NCBI GenBank assembly: GCA_023663915.1
Contig: JAMPGN010000102.1
Coordinates: 1 to 14,175 of the forward strand
Reading direction: 5' to 3'
DNA length: 14,175 bases
DNA from: Eubacterium sp.
GTDB lineage: Bacteria > Bacillota_A > Clostridia > Lachnospirales > Lachnospiraceae
Shown: one piece after another, positions 13,010 to 14,175 of the stretch
Layout: the number at the start of each line of letters is the position of its first letter
How positions within the stretch are numbered: the first letter of the stretch is position 1
The notes under the pieces: model-generated
Told to the model about the DNA's origin: nothing
The model's database searches: none
What the model saw: only the letters and a program-made list of their open reading frames with translations
Made by a program: the position numbers and the translations under genes

Positions 13010-14175
13010 TTATTTACTTCTAAGGAAATCCGGAATCTTCAAAGATTTCTCTTCCACGGAACTCTTGATATCCCTTGTCTTGTTAATACCGTTGATCGTC
13101 TTAAGCTGTGCAGGATTAGCCTGTCCCGCCGTCATGCCGACGCCTGTCTGTTTGATTCCCCCTATTGGCGCTGTAAAATTGCCTAGCCCCGCGCCAGGCA
13201 CTGCTCCTGCCATTGGTTTCCCCTGCAGGGAAGTCGGTGTTATGTATCCGGACTTAAATCCAAGTCCGCCAACCTGTTTGGCTTTCTCTTCAATGCCGGT
13301 AGCAATGATCGTAATATTACATGTATCCGTCATATTCACATCGTACATGGCGCCGAAAATGATATTGACATCGTCTCCGGTAAGTTCCTGTACGTAGCTT
13401 GCCGCATCGTTCGCATCCGCGAGGGAGATATCGCCGGATACATTAATGATTACATGCGACGCCCCGGAGATTGTCGTCTCAAGCAGAGGACTCTCCACCG
13501 CCATCTTGACAGCCTCATTCGCCTTGTCATCGCCCTTGCCCGTACCGATGCCGATATGCGCAATCCCCTTGTCCTTCATGACAGTCTGCACATCCGCGAA
13601 GTCAAGGTTGATGACCGAAGGCACATTAATCAGATCCGTAATGCCCTGCACTGCCTGCTGTAACACTTCATCCGCCTTCTTTAAAGCGTCCGGCATGGTT
13701 GTCCGCCTGTCAACGATCTCCAGCAATTTATCGTTTGGAATAACGATTAACGTATCCACATTATCCTTAATCTTCTCGATACCTGCAAGTGCATTCGTCA
13801 TACGCGCCTTCGCCTCAAAACGGAAAGGCTTGGTCACGACGCCTACCGTCAGTATTCCCATGTCTTTCGCGAGTTTCGCAACAACCGGCGCGGCTCCCGT
13901 ACCGGTACCGCCGCCCATACCGCAGGTGACAAACACCATATCCGCACCTTTGAGCGCAGCCGCCACCTCGTCAGAACTCTCCTCGGCAGCCTTCTCGCCG
14001 ATCTCCGGCTTGGCTCCTGCCCCCAATCCCTTGGTCAGCTTCTCTCCGATCTGCAAAAGCGTAGGCGCCTTACATAACTGTAACGCCTGTTTATCCGTGT
14101 TAATTCCGATAAATTCTACTCCGTCTATCTCTTCATCAATCATTCTATTTACAGCATTATTGCCTGCACCCCCGA
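13010..14175 (-). CDS. ftsZ: Cell division protein FtsZ (5' end beyond window)
   Basis: FtsZ is the tubulin-like GTPase that forms the division ring. 387 residues are visible and the gene is cut at the right edge: reading frame continues upstream through [11 protein letters not shown], the first nucleotide-binding loop, so only about 20 residues are missing. The tubulin signature [12 protein letters not shown], the [14 protein letters not shown] strand and the [11 protein letters not shown] synergy-loop region are intact. After a Gly/Pro/Ala-rich linker it ends in IPDFLRSK, the conserved tail that binds FtsA and other partners. In Bacillus and many Clostridia ftsZ likewise precedes the spoIIG region; a strong terminator separates them here. 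The ATG inside the window at 14143 is not the true start. Confidence 0.98.
   Translation of the reverse strand, partial: GGAGNNAVNRMIDEEIDGVEFIGINTDKQALQLCKAPTLLQIGEKLTKGLGAGAKPEIGEKAAEESSDEVAAALKGADMVFVTCGMGGGTGTGAAPVVAKLAKDMGILTVGVVTKPFRFEAKARMTNALAGIEKIKDNVDTLIVIPNDKLLEIVDRRTTMPDALKKADEVLQQAVQGITDLINVPSVINLDFADVQTVMKDKGIAHIGIGTGKGDDKANEAVKMAVESPLLETTISGASHVIINVSGDISLADANDAASYVQELTGDDVNIIFGAMYDVNMTDTCNITIIATGIEEKAKQVGGLGFKSGYITPTSLQGKPMAGAVPGAGLGNFTAPIGGIKQTGVGMTAGQANPAQLKTINGINKTRDIKSSVEEKSLKIPDFLRSK

Overview
This looks like chromosomal DNA of a spore-forming Clostridia member, most likely a Lachnospiraceae. The evidence is a conserved ftsZ-spoIIGA-sigE block with sigG nearby, a YlmC/YmxH sporulation protein beside nrdR, a DUF5688 protein of the kind common in Lachnospiraceae, and moderate GC with AGGAGG-type ribosome binding sites. 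Taxonomy is inferred from gene content only. Apart from sigG, every gene reads on the minus strand, and no stretch over about 210 bases lacks a gene.

Right to left (the direction of transcription), the window opens with ftsZ, cut at the right edge and closed by a strong terminator. The sporulation pair spoIIGA (membrane protease) and sigE (its pro-sigma substrate) follows, preceded by a promoter with an unusually long spacer like that of B. subtilis spoIIG. Where sigG would follow in Bacillus there is a 665-residue c-di-GMP response regulator (REC, HD-GYP, GGDEF and a degenerate GGDEF domain). sigG lies beyond it, inverted and convergent, with only 6 bases between the stop codons. sigG has a good SigG/SigF-type promoter of its own.

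Divergent from sigG is a membrane protein with two zinc ribbons, two charged tandem-repeat blocks of opposite sign, one membrane segment and an SH3b domain. It is followed by a ylmC/ymxH gene, then nrdR behind a perfect consensus vegetative promoter, and a small two-helix membrane protein. A terminator ends this unit and carries within it a promoter for the next.

That next unit is yqeG (HAD phosphatase), aroE, aroK and aroQ: three shikimate-pathway enzymes with tight, partly overlapping junctions. efp follows behind its own possible promoter and a strong terminator. Then come a DUF5688 gene, a tRNA-Arg(CCG) with its own promoter, and a membrane-anchored protein with two SH3b domains. Two copies of a short palindromic repeat (20 of 21 bases identical) sit downstream of the SH3b gene and of sigE, about 11 kb apart.

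Most of the window is housekeeping. The points that most deserve a second look are the response regulator with its reciprocal loss of catalytic and inhibitory sites, its placement against an inverted sigG, the repeat-built zinc-ribbon protein, and the repeat pair.
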